This document shows positions 46,934 through 54,046 of a DNA stretch of 64,000 nt, in pieces. This stretch comes from Larsenimonas rhizosphaerae. Lineage in GTDB: Bacteria > Pseudomonadota > Gammaproteobacteria > Pseudomonadales > Halomonadaceae. Location: assembly GCF_023700005.1 (NCBI RefSeq), contig NZ_JAMLJK010000001.1, forward strand, positions 558,001-622,000, written 5' to 3'. Position 1 is the first letter of the stretch; each line of letters starts with the position of its first letter. The notes beneath the pieces are model-generated. The model was not told the origin of the DNA. It was given only the letters and a program-made list of their open reading frames with translations, and did not search any database. The translations under genes were made by a program, and so were the position numbers.

Positions 46934-48352
46934 TCAGCTGTGCGAGGTGGCCGGTGAGGCCTTGTGGCGTCGATCCTTCGGGAAGAAGGTGCCGGCCTTG
47001 AGATCGGCTTCGATCTGCTCCAGCGAGCGGCCGTTGGTTTCCGGGATATACCGCACCACGAAGACCAGCGCCAGTGTGGAGATGGCCGCGTACAGCCAGA
47101 ACGTGCCGGACGTTCCCAGCGCATTGATCAGGGTCAGCGTTGTCAGGGTTACCAGCAGGTTGAACACCCAGTGGCTGAACGCCCCCACGCTTGCGCCCTT
47201 GCCGCGCACAAACAGCGGATAGACTTCGGCATTGATCAGCCACAGGCAGACCCCGAAGCTGCAGTTGAACGCCATGTAAAGGGCCAGGCACACCACCAGA
47301 ATCCACTGGGATGTGGTCGAGGTCGGGGCGCCATCCATGAACAGGAAGCCCATCACGATCAGCGCCACGATGGACCCGGGCACCATCCACAGCAAAAAGC
47401 GCTTACGGCCGATGCGATCGACCATCAGAATGCCGAAGATGGTTGAAATGTTGATCAGCACCGCACCGCCAATGGAGGCCAGTACCGAGGCGTTTTCATC
47501 AAGGCCCGCGTTACTGAGAATGGTCGGGGCGTAATAGATGATGGCGTTGTTGCCGGTAATCTGGGAGAACATCGCGATCCCGAACCCGGCGATCAGTGCC
47601 GGACGCACCCAGTCACTGAACAGGTCACGCCAGGTACCTTCCGGGCGGGCCGAAATTTCCTTGATCTCGTTGATTTCATTCCGGGCGCCCTCGTGGCTTT
47701 CACGCACACGTTCCAGCACGCTGAAGGCTTCCTCCTCGCGGCCCTTGCCCAGCAGCCAGCGCGGGCTTTCCGGCAGTACCAGCATGCCCAGTATCAGCAC
47801 AATGGCCGGCACCGTGCCCAGACCGAACATCCAGCGCCAGTCATCGCCCAGGGCAAAGCCTGTCAAATAGGCCACCAGAATGCCGAACACCACCATCATC
47901 TGAAACATCACCACCAGTTTACCGCGGTGCTTGGGCGGGGTGACCTCGGCGATATACACCGGAATGATCTGGGTGGCGCTACCGGCCGACAGGCCCAGAA
48001 TGAAGCGCGCCAGAATCAGCATTTCAACGCTTTCCGCCAGCGCCGAGAGCAGGGAGCCGACAATGAACATGAGCCCGAGCAGCATGATGGAGCGCCGACG
48101 CCCCAGCTTGTCGGACAGCGGGCCTGTGCCCAGACACCCGAAAATGGCACCAAAGATAATCGCGCCGGTTACCAGCTGCTTGGTGGTATCGTCCATCACA
48201 AACTGCTTGGACAGCCCCAGCAGTGCCACACCGATAATGCCGGTGTCATAGCCGAACAGCAGGCCCCCGAGCGCGGCCACTACCGACACCAGGATGACCA
48301 GAAATTTTCCCCGCGGTCCCCGTGCAGGGCGCGCGCTGGCTGACGTAGACAT
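46934..48352 (-). CDS. MFS sugar porter family transporter
   Basis: 472 aa, 12 membrane segments with a central cytosolic loop. Family signatures: GGLLFGYDTGIIGVALLGL, GPLSDKLGRRRSIM, PVYIAEVTPPKHRGKLV, VLPESPRWLLGKGREEEA before the loop, and YIPETNGRSLEQIE near the end. It is a proton symporter for a sugar or polyol. The cargo is not predictable; proximity to the glucarate genes is not proof. An inverted repeat upstream (48449-48464) may bind a regulator. Confidence 0.92.
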   Translation of the reverse strand: MSTSASARPARGPRGKFLVILVSVVAALGGLLFGYDTGIIGVALLGLSKQFVMDDTTKQLVTGAIIFGAIFGCLGTGPLSDKLGRRRSIMLLGLMFIVGSLLSALAESVEMLILARFILGLSAGSATQIIPVYIAEVTPPKHRGKLVVMFQMMVVFGILVAYLTGFALGDDWRWMFGLGTVPAIVLILGMLVLPESPRWLLGKGREEEAFSVLERVRESHEGARNEINEIKEISARPEGTWRDLFSDWVRPALIAGFGIAMFSQITGNNAIIYYAPTILSNAGLDENASVLASIGGAVLINISTIFGILMVDRIGRKRFLLWMVPGSIVALIVMGFLFMDGAPTSTTSQWILVVCLALYMAFNCSFGVCLWLINAEVYPLFVRGKGASVGAFSHWVFNLLVTLTTLTLINALGTSGTFWLYAAISTLALVFVVRYIPETNGRSLEQIEADLKAGTFFPKDRRHKASPATSHS

Positions 48353-48467
48353 GCTTACTCCTTGTGCTGAATCGTTTCAGCAAAGCGCTGGAACGGTCTT
48401 CTCTTATAAACCACGCCAGCCTAATGAATTGTCGCCGTGACCACCATGCCAATTAGACTATTGGTTT

Positions 48468-48503
48468 AGAAAAAAAGGAGGGTGGCCTGTCATCAGGCCA
48501 CCC
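48468..48503 (-). terminator. Terminator of the DUF4396 gene
   Basis: On the minus strand GGGTGGCCTG, loop ATGA, CAGGCCACCC, then TCC and a T run. Perfect 10-bp stem, 48480-48503. Confidence 0.9.
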
Positions 48504-48553
48504 GTGCTGCGGTCAGCGCCATCGGCAGGGTGGGTAACCCGTGCCGCACGGGC

Positions 48554-49234
48554 TTACATGGCGTGCTTGATGCCCTTGTTGATCAGCACCCAGTTGGCCG
48601 GGTAGGACGTCAAAAAACCCACCAGCATGGCGATCTGCATCATCGCCCAGAATTCGGGGGTAAAGGCGTTCATCTCGCCCAGCCACAGGGGGGTAGCAAT
48701 CAGCATCCACAGGTACATGCCCGCCTGAAAGGCGATCAGCGACAGGGTATCGGCCTTGATGGCATCGCGTAATGCCGCACCGGGAGGCTGATCGCTCATG
48801 GCCCGAATCGGCAGGTACTGAAACAGCACGCCGAAGGCATAGGCAAACAGGAACGCCAGCAGAAAATGGCCGGCCATGGCCGAGCCGAACAGGGAAAAGG
48901 CCGTCAGGGTAGCGATGGGGGAGGCAATGACATCGCCCAGCGTGCAGCCGCCGCCGCAGTGCGTGGCGGAAACGAACACCCCCTGCCACTTCGGCTTGCT
49001 GTCGTGATGGTGATGATGCCCGTGGTTGTCGTGGTGGCCCTGCTGGTTGCGGGTGGGCGCACGGCCCATGGCGGTATAGGCCCACCAGCCGATCACCGGC
49101 ATGTAAAGGCCCGTGATCGGCCAGGTCACGTTCATGACCTTCATGTGCTGGGGACGTCTGGCGATATCCACCGCAATGGCGGTGGCGGTTACAAGGCCTG
49201 AGGCAACAAGGCACCAGGCGATAACGGGGGGCAT
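48554..49234 (-). CDS. DUF4396 membrane protein with His-rich loop
   Basis: 226 aa, about six membrane segments. Between helices 2 and 3 is a His-rich cytosolic or periplasmic loop (about residues 66-80, QGHHDNHGHHHHH), followed by the conserved SATHCGGGCTLGDVIAS with two Cys. This arrangement, together with LYMPVIGWWAYTAMGR, is the DUF4396 family. His-rich loops and CGGGC suggest metal binding, but no transport function is proven. A long frame overlapping it on the same strand is a shadow. Confidence 0.82.
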   Translation of the reverse strand: MPPVIAWCLVASGLVTATAIAVDIARRPQHMKVMNVTWPITGLYMPVIGWWAYTAMGRAPTRNQQGHHDNHGHHHHHDSKPKWQGVFVSATHCGGGCTLGDVIASPIATLTAFSLFGSAMAGHFLLAFLFAYAFGVLFQYLPIRAMSDQPPGAALRDAIKADTLSLIAFQAGMYLWMLIATPLWLGEMNAFTPEFWAMMQIAMLVGFLTSYPANWVLINKGIKHAM

Positions 49235-49416
49235 GATATGACGCTCCTTGTCGTGTCTGTCATGACGAGTCCGGGTGAAAGTCAGATCATGGTTTAGAAG
49301 CCCTTGGCCCGCAGCGCAAGCCTGGTGTTACTCCCGGGTTTCAGGCGCGGGGGGTTGATATTGCCGCGCTGAGCTACCATCTCTACGAACAGTTCACCCC
49401 TTAAGGAGTACTTTTC

Positions 49417-50103
49417 ATGAGTGCACCACGTATTTTGATGGTTCTGACTTCACACGATCAGATGGGCGATACCGGCCACAAGACCGGCTTCTGGGCCGAG
49501 GAATTTGCCGCTCCGTACTATGCGTTTCTGGATGCAGGCTGTGCCATCACGCTGGCTACGCCGAAAGGCGGTGTGGCGCCGATCGACCCGAACAGCGAAA
49601 GCGAGGATGCACAGACCACGGCTACCCGCCGCTTCTATGCCGATCAGGAAACCCAGCAGCTGATCAAGGTGACCGAACCGCTCAGCGGCGTATCGGCCAA
49701 TGAATTCGACGCCGTCTTCTATCCCGGCGGCCATGGCCCGCTGTGGGATCTGACCGACAACAGCGAATCCATAGCCCTGCTGCAGGATTTTCTGGCTCAG
49801 AACAAGCCGATTTCCGCGGTATGCCACGCCCCGGCGGCATTCCTGAACATCAAGGACGCACAGGGCGAGTTCGTGCTGAAAGGTAAAAAGGCCACCGGCT
49901 TTACCAACGGCGAGGAAGCCGCGGTAGGCCTGACCGACGTGGTGCCGTTTCTGCTCGAGGACGAGCTTAAACAGCGCGGCGCCGAGTACAACAAGGTGGA
50001 CGACTTCAGCCCCTACGCCGTGCAGGATGGTCTGGTGATTACCGGCCAGAACCCGGCAAGTTCTGAAGCCGTGGCGGAAAAGCTGCTCGCGGCCATCAAG
50101 TAA
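49417..50103 (+). CDS. DJ-1/PfpI family protein, Hsp31/glyoxalase III-like
   Basis: 228 aa. Class I glutamine amidotransferase-like fold with the nucleophile Cys in ISAVCHAPAAF and the acidic residue in FWAEEFAAPYYAF (Glu that activates the Cys). The segment YPGGHGPLWDL is typical for the Hsp31-like branch. Proteins of this group are glyoxalase-III/deglycase or chaperone-like stress proteins. AAGGAG precedes the ATG. Last gene before the tRNA. Confidence 0.9.
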   Translation: MSAPRILMVLTSHDQMGDTGHKTGFWAEEFAAPYYAFLDAGCAITLATPKGGVAPIDPNSESEDAQTTATRRFYADQETQQLIKVTEPLSGVSANEFDAVFYPGGHGPLWDLTDNSESIALLQDFLAQNKPISAVCHAPAAFLNIKDAQGEFVLKGKKATGFTNGEEAAVGLTDVVPFLLEDELKQRGAEYNKVDDFSPYAVQDGLVITGQNPASSEAVAEKLLAAIK

Positions 50104-50108
50104 TATTC

Positions 50109-50137
50109 AACGCCCCGGCACTTTGTGTCGGGGCGTT
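50109..50137 (+). terminator. Hairpin terminator before the tRNA
   Basis: AACGCCCCGGCAC (50109-50121) and GTGTCGGGGCGTT (50125-50137) pair over 13 bp with one G-U, loop TTT, followed by ATCCCC, so the external U tract is weak. Confidence 0.7.
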
Positions 50138-50160
50138 ATCCCCGGTACACTGTGCGCCTC

Positions 50161-50237
50161 GCCCGAGTGGCTCAACTGGATAGAGCAACGGCCTTCGAAG
50201 CCGTGGGTTGCAGGTTCGAATCCTGCCTCGGGCGCCA
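50161..50237 (+). tRNA. tRNA-Arg (anticodon UCG)
   Basis: 77 nt with encoded CCA. Acceptor GCCCGAG pairs with CTCGGGC; D arm GCTC/GAGC; anticodon stem ACGGC/GCCGT with loop CTTCGAA, anticodon TCG at 50195-50197; T arm GCAGG-TTCGAAT-CCTGC; discriminator G. Reads CGA arginine codons. It marks the left border of the accessory region. Confidence 0.96.
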
Positions 50238-50403
50238 CTGACCCTTCCAAACCAATCCAAAACGTTCCAGTAAGACGATGAAAATGAAGAGAATTTCATT
50301 GGATTATGTCCTGAGCGTTCCGAGCAATTCCTACCGAATCTGGCATACTCCCGGTATACTTTCTGGCCTATTGTCCTGTTAGAAAAAGTTCGGTATACCA
50401 CTC

Positions 50404-50805
50404 ATGCCCCTAACTGCCCGCCAGATAGAGAAAACCAGGCCAGGTGATAAGGTGCCCCTTCCTCAACAGGCTATCGCAGCTCTTCATCGCATCAAGCGAA
50501 TCTCTGGCCATTACCCTCATCTGTTTCCAGGTCGCAACAACGCATCAAAAATCATCTCGTATATGACTTTTGGCATGGCTTTGAAGCGTATGGGATTCGA
50601 GGGCCGCCATGTACCGCATGGTACATGTCACGCCGTGGCCACCGGTTTGAAGGAAATGGGCTGCCCCGGTGGGTGGATCGAGATGCAGCTCTCGCACAAG
50701 CTACCGGGCATTCAGGGCGTTTATACCCATCCCGAGCATATGGCTCTCGAACAACGCCCCGCCATGATGCAGGCCTGGGCAGACAGGCTTTTTTCAACCG
50801 GTTAG
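50404..50805 (+). pseudogene. int: Internally deleted P4-type phage integrase
   Basis: 133 aa versus about 400 for intact P4-type integrases. The first residues, MPLTARQIEKTRPGDK, are the usual N-terminus of these proteins. They join directly to the C-terminal catalytic part: VPLPQQAIAALHRI, HLFPGRN, and the box HGTCHAVATG, then LSHK and the nucleophile Tyr in GVYTHPEHM. The middle (core-binding domain and first catalytic Arg) is missing in one in-frame deletion. The second catalytic Arg of HGTR is Cys. It cannot recombine. It lies 166 bp downstream of the tRNA-Arg gene, the classic insertion position. Confidence 0.88.
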
Positions 50806-50816
50806 GCATCCTGAAA

Positions 50817-51293
50817 ATGCATGGGCCAGGTGAAAAATGCTGCGATTGTGGCGCCCTGATGTTGATTACATACATAGGCAGGCTCGGAAAGAACCACGAC
50901 CTGGTCTTGTTACGATGCGGCGGGCATGGATGTAGCTCACGTCTCAAGGCCGAACTGGTTATAAAGCCCGTGCGTGCTTATCAGAGTGAACAGACATCCC
51001 GCTCCAGGTTATCGAGAAACACTTACGATCAGTGGCCTTTCTGGCGCAAGAATCTATCCAATATTTACGGGCATAGGCCAGACAGAAACCCACCAGGGTT
51101 AGGTTTTACCTGCCTTGGGTGTGGCAGCAATCTACGGATTCGCTCCAGTCGGCGTATCTCCAGAAACCGCAAAACGGTTTATCTTGATTGCGTGCCTCCT
51201 GACTGCGATAAGCGGTTCAGTACTGATGTCCGGATGGCGGATTTGCCTGCACTCTCATACCAACTGACGTTTTGTGGTTATACAAGCCGATGA
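50817..51293 (+). CDS. Ogr/Delta-like double zinc-finger protein (satellite phage type)
   Basis: 158 aa from ATG 50817, just past the integrase remnant. Two zinc fingers have identical spacing: C8-x2-C11-x22-C34-x4-C39 and C99-x2-C102-x22-C125-x4-C130. Each is followed by the aromatic/basic tail of Ogr-type activators. This is the layout of P4 Delta, a late transcription activator that is a duplicated Ogr (166 aa). With integrase and AlpA relics around it, it is a P4-like satellite gene. No target late genes remain here. Confidence 0.72.
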   Translation: MHGPGEKCCDCGALMLITYIGRLGKNHDLVLLRCGGHGCSSRLKAELVIKPVRAYQSEQTSRSRLSRNTYDQWPFWRKNLSNIYGHRPDRNPPGLGFTCLGCGSNLRIRSSRRISRNRKTVYLDCVPPDCDKRFSTDVRMADLPALSYQLTFCGYTSR

Positions 51294-51330
51294 GAGCCGG
51301 CTATCCAAGGCGCTTTTTATAGGACACTAC

Positions 51331-51807
51331 ATGGCCTTGATCGATGTTTTTAAAGGGATCGACTTAGCTGTTGAACATGGTTTCGAGATTGATCTCGAAG
51401 GAAAAAAGCCAGCCAGCCTCATTGAAGCTGCGGAGCAGGCCTTAGGCATCGTCTTTCCGCCAAGCTACAGAGATTTTTTACTGTCATTTGGCTGTGGAGA
51501 TATTGCAGGGCACGAGTTTTATGGCGTTATTGGACCTGATTTTTCCAATTCTGGTATCCCTGACGCCATATGGTTAACACTTCGTGAGCGAGTAGATTCC
51601 AACTTGCCTTCTCGCCTGGTTGTTGTGAGCGCTGGAGGTGATGGCTCATATTACTCACTCGATTGTGGACGCGTTTCAGATGACAAGGAATGCCCTGTCA
51701 TTATCTGGTGGCCGAGTGCCTCAGAAGAAGAAAACCTCGATAAGAACGAGGTGTTATTCAAGGATTTTGGCGTTTTCTTCCTAGACCGGATCAGGTCTTC
51801 CCTTTAA
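51331..51807 (+). CDS. SMI1/KNR4 (SUKH) family immunity protein
   Basis: 158 aa from ATG 51331 (TAGGACACTAC upstream). SUKH hallmarks: ASLIEAAEQALGIVFPPSYR and DFLLSFGCGDIAGHEFYGV, then a later WWPSASEEENL stretch. SUKH proteins usually neutralise nuclease-type toxins of polymorphic toxin or contact-dependent systems. No toxin gene is beside it. GC is lower than in the neighbouring core genes. It is probably orphan immunity cargo of the satellite relic. Confidence 0.78.
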   Translation: MALIDVFKGIDLAVEHGFEIDLEGKKPASLIEAAEQALGIVFPPSYRDFLLSFGCGDIAGHEFYGVIGPDFSNSGIPDAIWLTLRERVDSNLPSRLVVVSAGGDGSYYSLDCGRVSDDKECPVIIWWPSASEEENLDKNEVLFKDFGVFFLDRIRSSL

Positions 51808-51933
51808 CAAAAATGGTGAATGTTCAACCGGTACCGTTCCAACTACGTTGAAAGCTTCAGTCGATTTGGCGTTCTTAATCAGCCTTGAGCCGATGCTTTC
51901 GATAGATCGCAGCGGCTTTTTTGTACCCTGATG

Positions 51934-51975
51934 ACAATGAATGTTGTATTTCATTGTAAAACCCCGGTTTTACAA
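51934..51975. repeat. Two overlapping inverted repeats upstream of alpA
   Basis: ACAATGAA (51934-51941) pairs with TTCATTGT (51950-51957), and TTGTAAAACC (51954-51963) pairs with GGTTTTACAA (51966-51975). The two share the bases TTGT, so only one can form at a time in RNA. They may be operators or a switch in front of the AlpA gene. The rest of 51808-52070 shows no gene. Confidence 0.55.
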
Positions 51976-52070
51976 CGGCAGCCGCTCGAAGTCCCCACCA
52001 TCCCTTGGCAAGCTGATCCTGTCCCCGGCGGCACCTGCGCCGCTCGAACCAACAACGACAGGAAACGCCC

Positions 52071-52286
52071 ATGACGGCATCAACACACTCCAACACCGGC
52101 GCTTACCAGCACGTCGAGCGGATCCAGCTTGGCAACCGTCTGCTGCGCCGCCGAGAGGTGGAGCTCAAGACAGGCAAAAGCCGCTCATCGATATATAAGG
52201 GTGTGAGTGATGGCACCTTCCCAGCCCCAGTCCCGATTGGCGATAACAGCGTCGCCTGTCCGTTCTTCCATGGCGAGCGGGGTTAA
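52071..52286 (+). pseudogene. AlpA-like phage regulator, C-terminus degraded
   Basis: 71 aa. The first 55 residues follow the AlpA/MerR-type HTH pattern: RLLRRREVELKTGKSRSSIY and GVSDGTFPAPVPIGDNSVA. The usual end (W-R-x-S-E-V-x-x-W) is replaced by CPFFHGERG, which looks like a frame change: an alternative frame reads SSMASGVNGVP. AlpA proteins activate excision genes in P4-like elements. The HTH might still fold, but the gene is probably inactive. Confidence 0.65.
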
Positions 52287-52305
52287 CGGTGTTCCTAAAC
52301 CCGTC

Positions 52306-52842
52306 TTACAGCACTTCCCACACGCGAATAATTACAGCCGGATCTTCCTTGAAGTTGGGGCCACGCTCGACCGTGCCCAAAAAGACCGACTTGTTCATCC
52401 ATTCGTACGGGCTTCCGATCGGGGCCTCGAAGCTCAACACGCTTCGCACGTAGTCGTTTTCCGGGTTTTCCTTCGTCGGGCGGCGATCAATGAGGGCCTT
52501 GTTGGTCACCACGATAATGTGGCCGTCGTCGGTCTTGAGCGCGTAACGCGCGGTCAGATCAAGCACGCCATCCGGGCGGCCGAGCTGCCAATCGCCCCCG
52601 CCGGGCAGCACGCTGCCCTTGATCTTCGGGCCTTTTACGTCACCGCCGGTGATCCAGACGATGCCGCGTTCGCCGTACTTGCTCTGGCCGACCGTTGCGC
52701 GGTTCGGGTCAATGGTCACACGAGACTCGTACACGAACCGGGTTTCCAGCCGGTTGTCCCGGTTCGGATTTTTCTCGGCACTGAGCGCATTAAAGCTCGT
52801 CATGGCAAGCACCAGGGTTAGAAGAAGCGTCAATGTTTTCAT
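52306..52842 (-). CDS. DUF3237 family secreted protein
   Basis: 178 aa with a signal peptide of about 22 residues ending LSA. The mature domain shows the DUF3237 signature: RGIVWITGGDVKGPKIKGSV followed by LPGGGDWQL and ARYALKTDDGHIIVVTNKAL. The function is unknown; family members form a beta-barrel. GC-rich like the core chromosome, unlike the satellite genes on its left. Confidence 0.82.
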   Translation of the reverse strand: MKTLTLLLTLVLAMTSFNALSAEKNPNRDNRLETRFVYESRVTIDPNRATVGQSKYGERGIVWITGGDVKGPKIKGSVLPGGGDWQLGRPDGVLDLTARYALKTDDGHIIVVTNKALIDRRPTKENPENDYVRSVLSFEAPIGSPYEWMNKSVFLGTVERGPNFKEDPAVIIRVWEVL

Positions 52843-53044
52843 TCGGAAGTGCCTCTGTTGTGTTGTTGTTGAGGTAATGCCGTCGCAGGGCCAAAGGCCC
52901 CGCCACCTCTGAACCTACCGCAGTTACCCGGCGCACCAGTATCCAGTATTGGCAAACCCGTACTTGCGTCCGCCCCGGTACCTGCGCTTAAGCTTTACTG
53001 CGTTCTTCGTATTCAATCGCATTCTTCACTGAAGGAGCCTTGCC

Positions 53045-53476
53045 ATGTCTACCCCGCGCCTGCCGTACGCCTCGCTCTCCCCGGACGCCTACAAGGGGCT
53101 GAGTGCCACCAAGCAAGCCCTCGATGACAGCAGCCTCGGCAAGGAACTGATCGAGCTTGTGTACCTGCGCGTCTCGCAGATCAACGGCTGCGCCTTCTGC
53201 CTCGAGATGCACGCCGACGCGCTGCGGGCGAAAAACGTGCCTGACGCCAAGCTCGATAGCCTCGCCGGCTGGCGGGTCAGTACCCGGTTCAGTGAGCGCG
53301 AACGCGCCGCGCTTGGCTGGGCCGAGGCGCTGGTGAACATCACCGGCTCCCACGCCGCCGACAAGGACTTCGAGCCGCTGAAGACCCACTTCTCTGATGC
53401 CGAGATCAGTGACCTCACTTTCGCCGTCTCTCTGATGAGCGCCTACAACCGCCTCGCCATCGGCATGCGCCAGTAG
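53045..53476 (+). CDS. Carboxymuconolactone decarboxylase/AhpD-like peroxidase-family protein
   Basis: 143 aa. The AhpD-type redox motif is INGCAFCLEMHADALR (C-x2-C plus His), preceded by LIELVYLRVSQ. Typical alkylhydroperoxidase fold of about 140-150 residues. Likely reduces peroxides or organic hydroperoxides. It is convergent with soxR, which supports an oxidative-stress context. Confidence 0.88.
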   Translation: MSTPRLPYASLSPDAYKGLSATKQALDDSSLGKELIELVYLRVSQINGCAFCLEMHADALRAKNVPDAKLDSLAGWRVSTRFSERERAALGWAEALVNITGSHAADKDFEPLKTHFSDAEISDLTFAVSLMSAYNRLAIGMRQ

Positions 53477-53487
53477 GGCGGGCACCT

Positions 53488-53514
53488 GCACCGGGCGGCA
53501 CGGCCGCCCGGTGC
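53488..53514. terminator. Hairpin between the AhpD-like gene and soxR
   Basis: GCACCGGGCGGC and GCCGCCCGGTGC pair over 12 bp with loop ACG. No U tract on either strand, so it may stabilise ends rather than terminate on its own. Confidence 0.6.
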
Positions 53515-53526
53515 GCTTCCCTGAGT

Positions 53527-53958
53527 TCAACGCTCGGCCTCGATGTCGCCGGGGTTTCTCAACGGGCACTGGGTCAGTGACAGGCACCCACAGCCGATGC
53601 AGTCGTCCATCTGATCCCTCAGCATCAAAAGCCCGTCGATGCGCTCATCGAGCACGCTGCGCCACTGGCGCGACAGCGCCTGCCACTCCGGGTTGGTCGG
53701 GGCGCGGTGCTCCGGCAGCACAGAAAGCGCCGCGCGGATCTCGTCCAGCGGCACCCCGACCCGCTGGGCCACCTTGATCAGGGCGACGCGCCGCAGCACA
53801 TCGCGGGAAAACCGCCGCTGGTTGCCCGGACTGCGCCAGCTTCGTATCAGCCCCTCGGTATCGTAGTAATGCACGGTCGAGACCCGAATGCCGCTGCGGC
53901 GAGCAACCTCGCCCACGCTCAGCGCGTGCTTGTTCGGATCGATACGACGGTCTGACAT
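53527..53958 (-). CDS. soxR: SoxR, redox-sensing MerR-family activator
   Basis: 143 aa. MerR HTH with VGEVARRSGIRVSTVHYYD, a dimerisation helix and the [2Fe-2S] cysteine cluster CIGCGCLSLTQC (about 120-131) that is diagnostic of SoxR. It responds to redox-cycling compounds. Divergent from an MFS gene whose promoter contains a SoxR box; no soxS is present, as is usual outside enterobacteria. Confidence 0.96.
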   Translation of the reverse strand: MSDRRIDPNKHALSVGEVARRSGIRVSTVHYYDTEGLIRSWRSPGNQRRFSRDVLRRVALIKVAQRVGVPLDEIRAALSVLPEHRAPTNPEWQALSRQWRSVLDERIDGLLMLRDQMDDCIGCGCLSLTQCPLRNPGDIEAER

Positions 53959-53964
53959 GATCGC

Positions 53965-53995
53965 TTGACCTCAAGTGAACTCGAGGTTTCACAGT
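53965..53995 (+). promoter_or_regulatory. SoxR box in the promoter of the MFS gene
   Basis: CCTCAAGTGAACTCGAGG (53969-53986) differs by two bases from the E. coli soxS operator CCTCAAGTTAACTTGAGG. A TTGACC -35 (53965-53970) and a weak CACAGT -10 (53990-53995) are 19 bp apart, the unusual spacing that SoxR corrects on activation. Confidence 0.85.
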
Positions 53996-54046
53996 AGGGC
54001 GCGCCAACGCATCGAGCAATCACTGCATTTATCCGGGAGTTTAACC

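Noticed and set aside
48513-49214. 233-codon frame overlapping the DUF4396 gene on the same strand
   Set aside because: Without hydrophobic segments or motifs; the overlapping frame has the DUF4396 signature and an immediate terminator.
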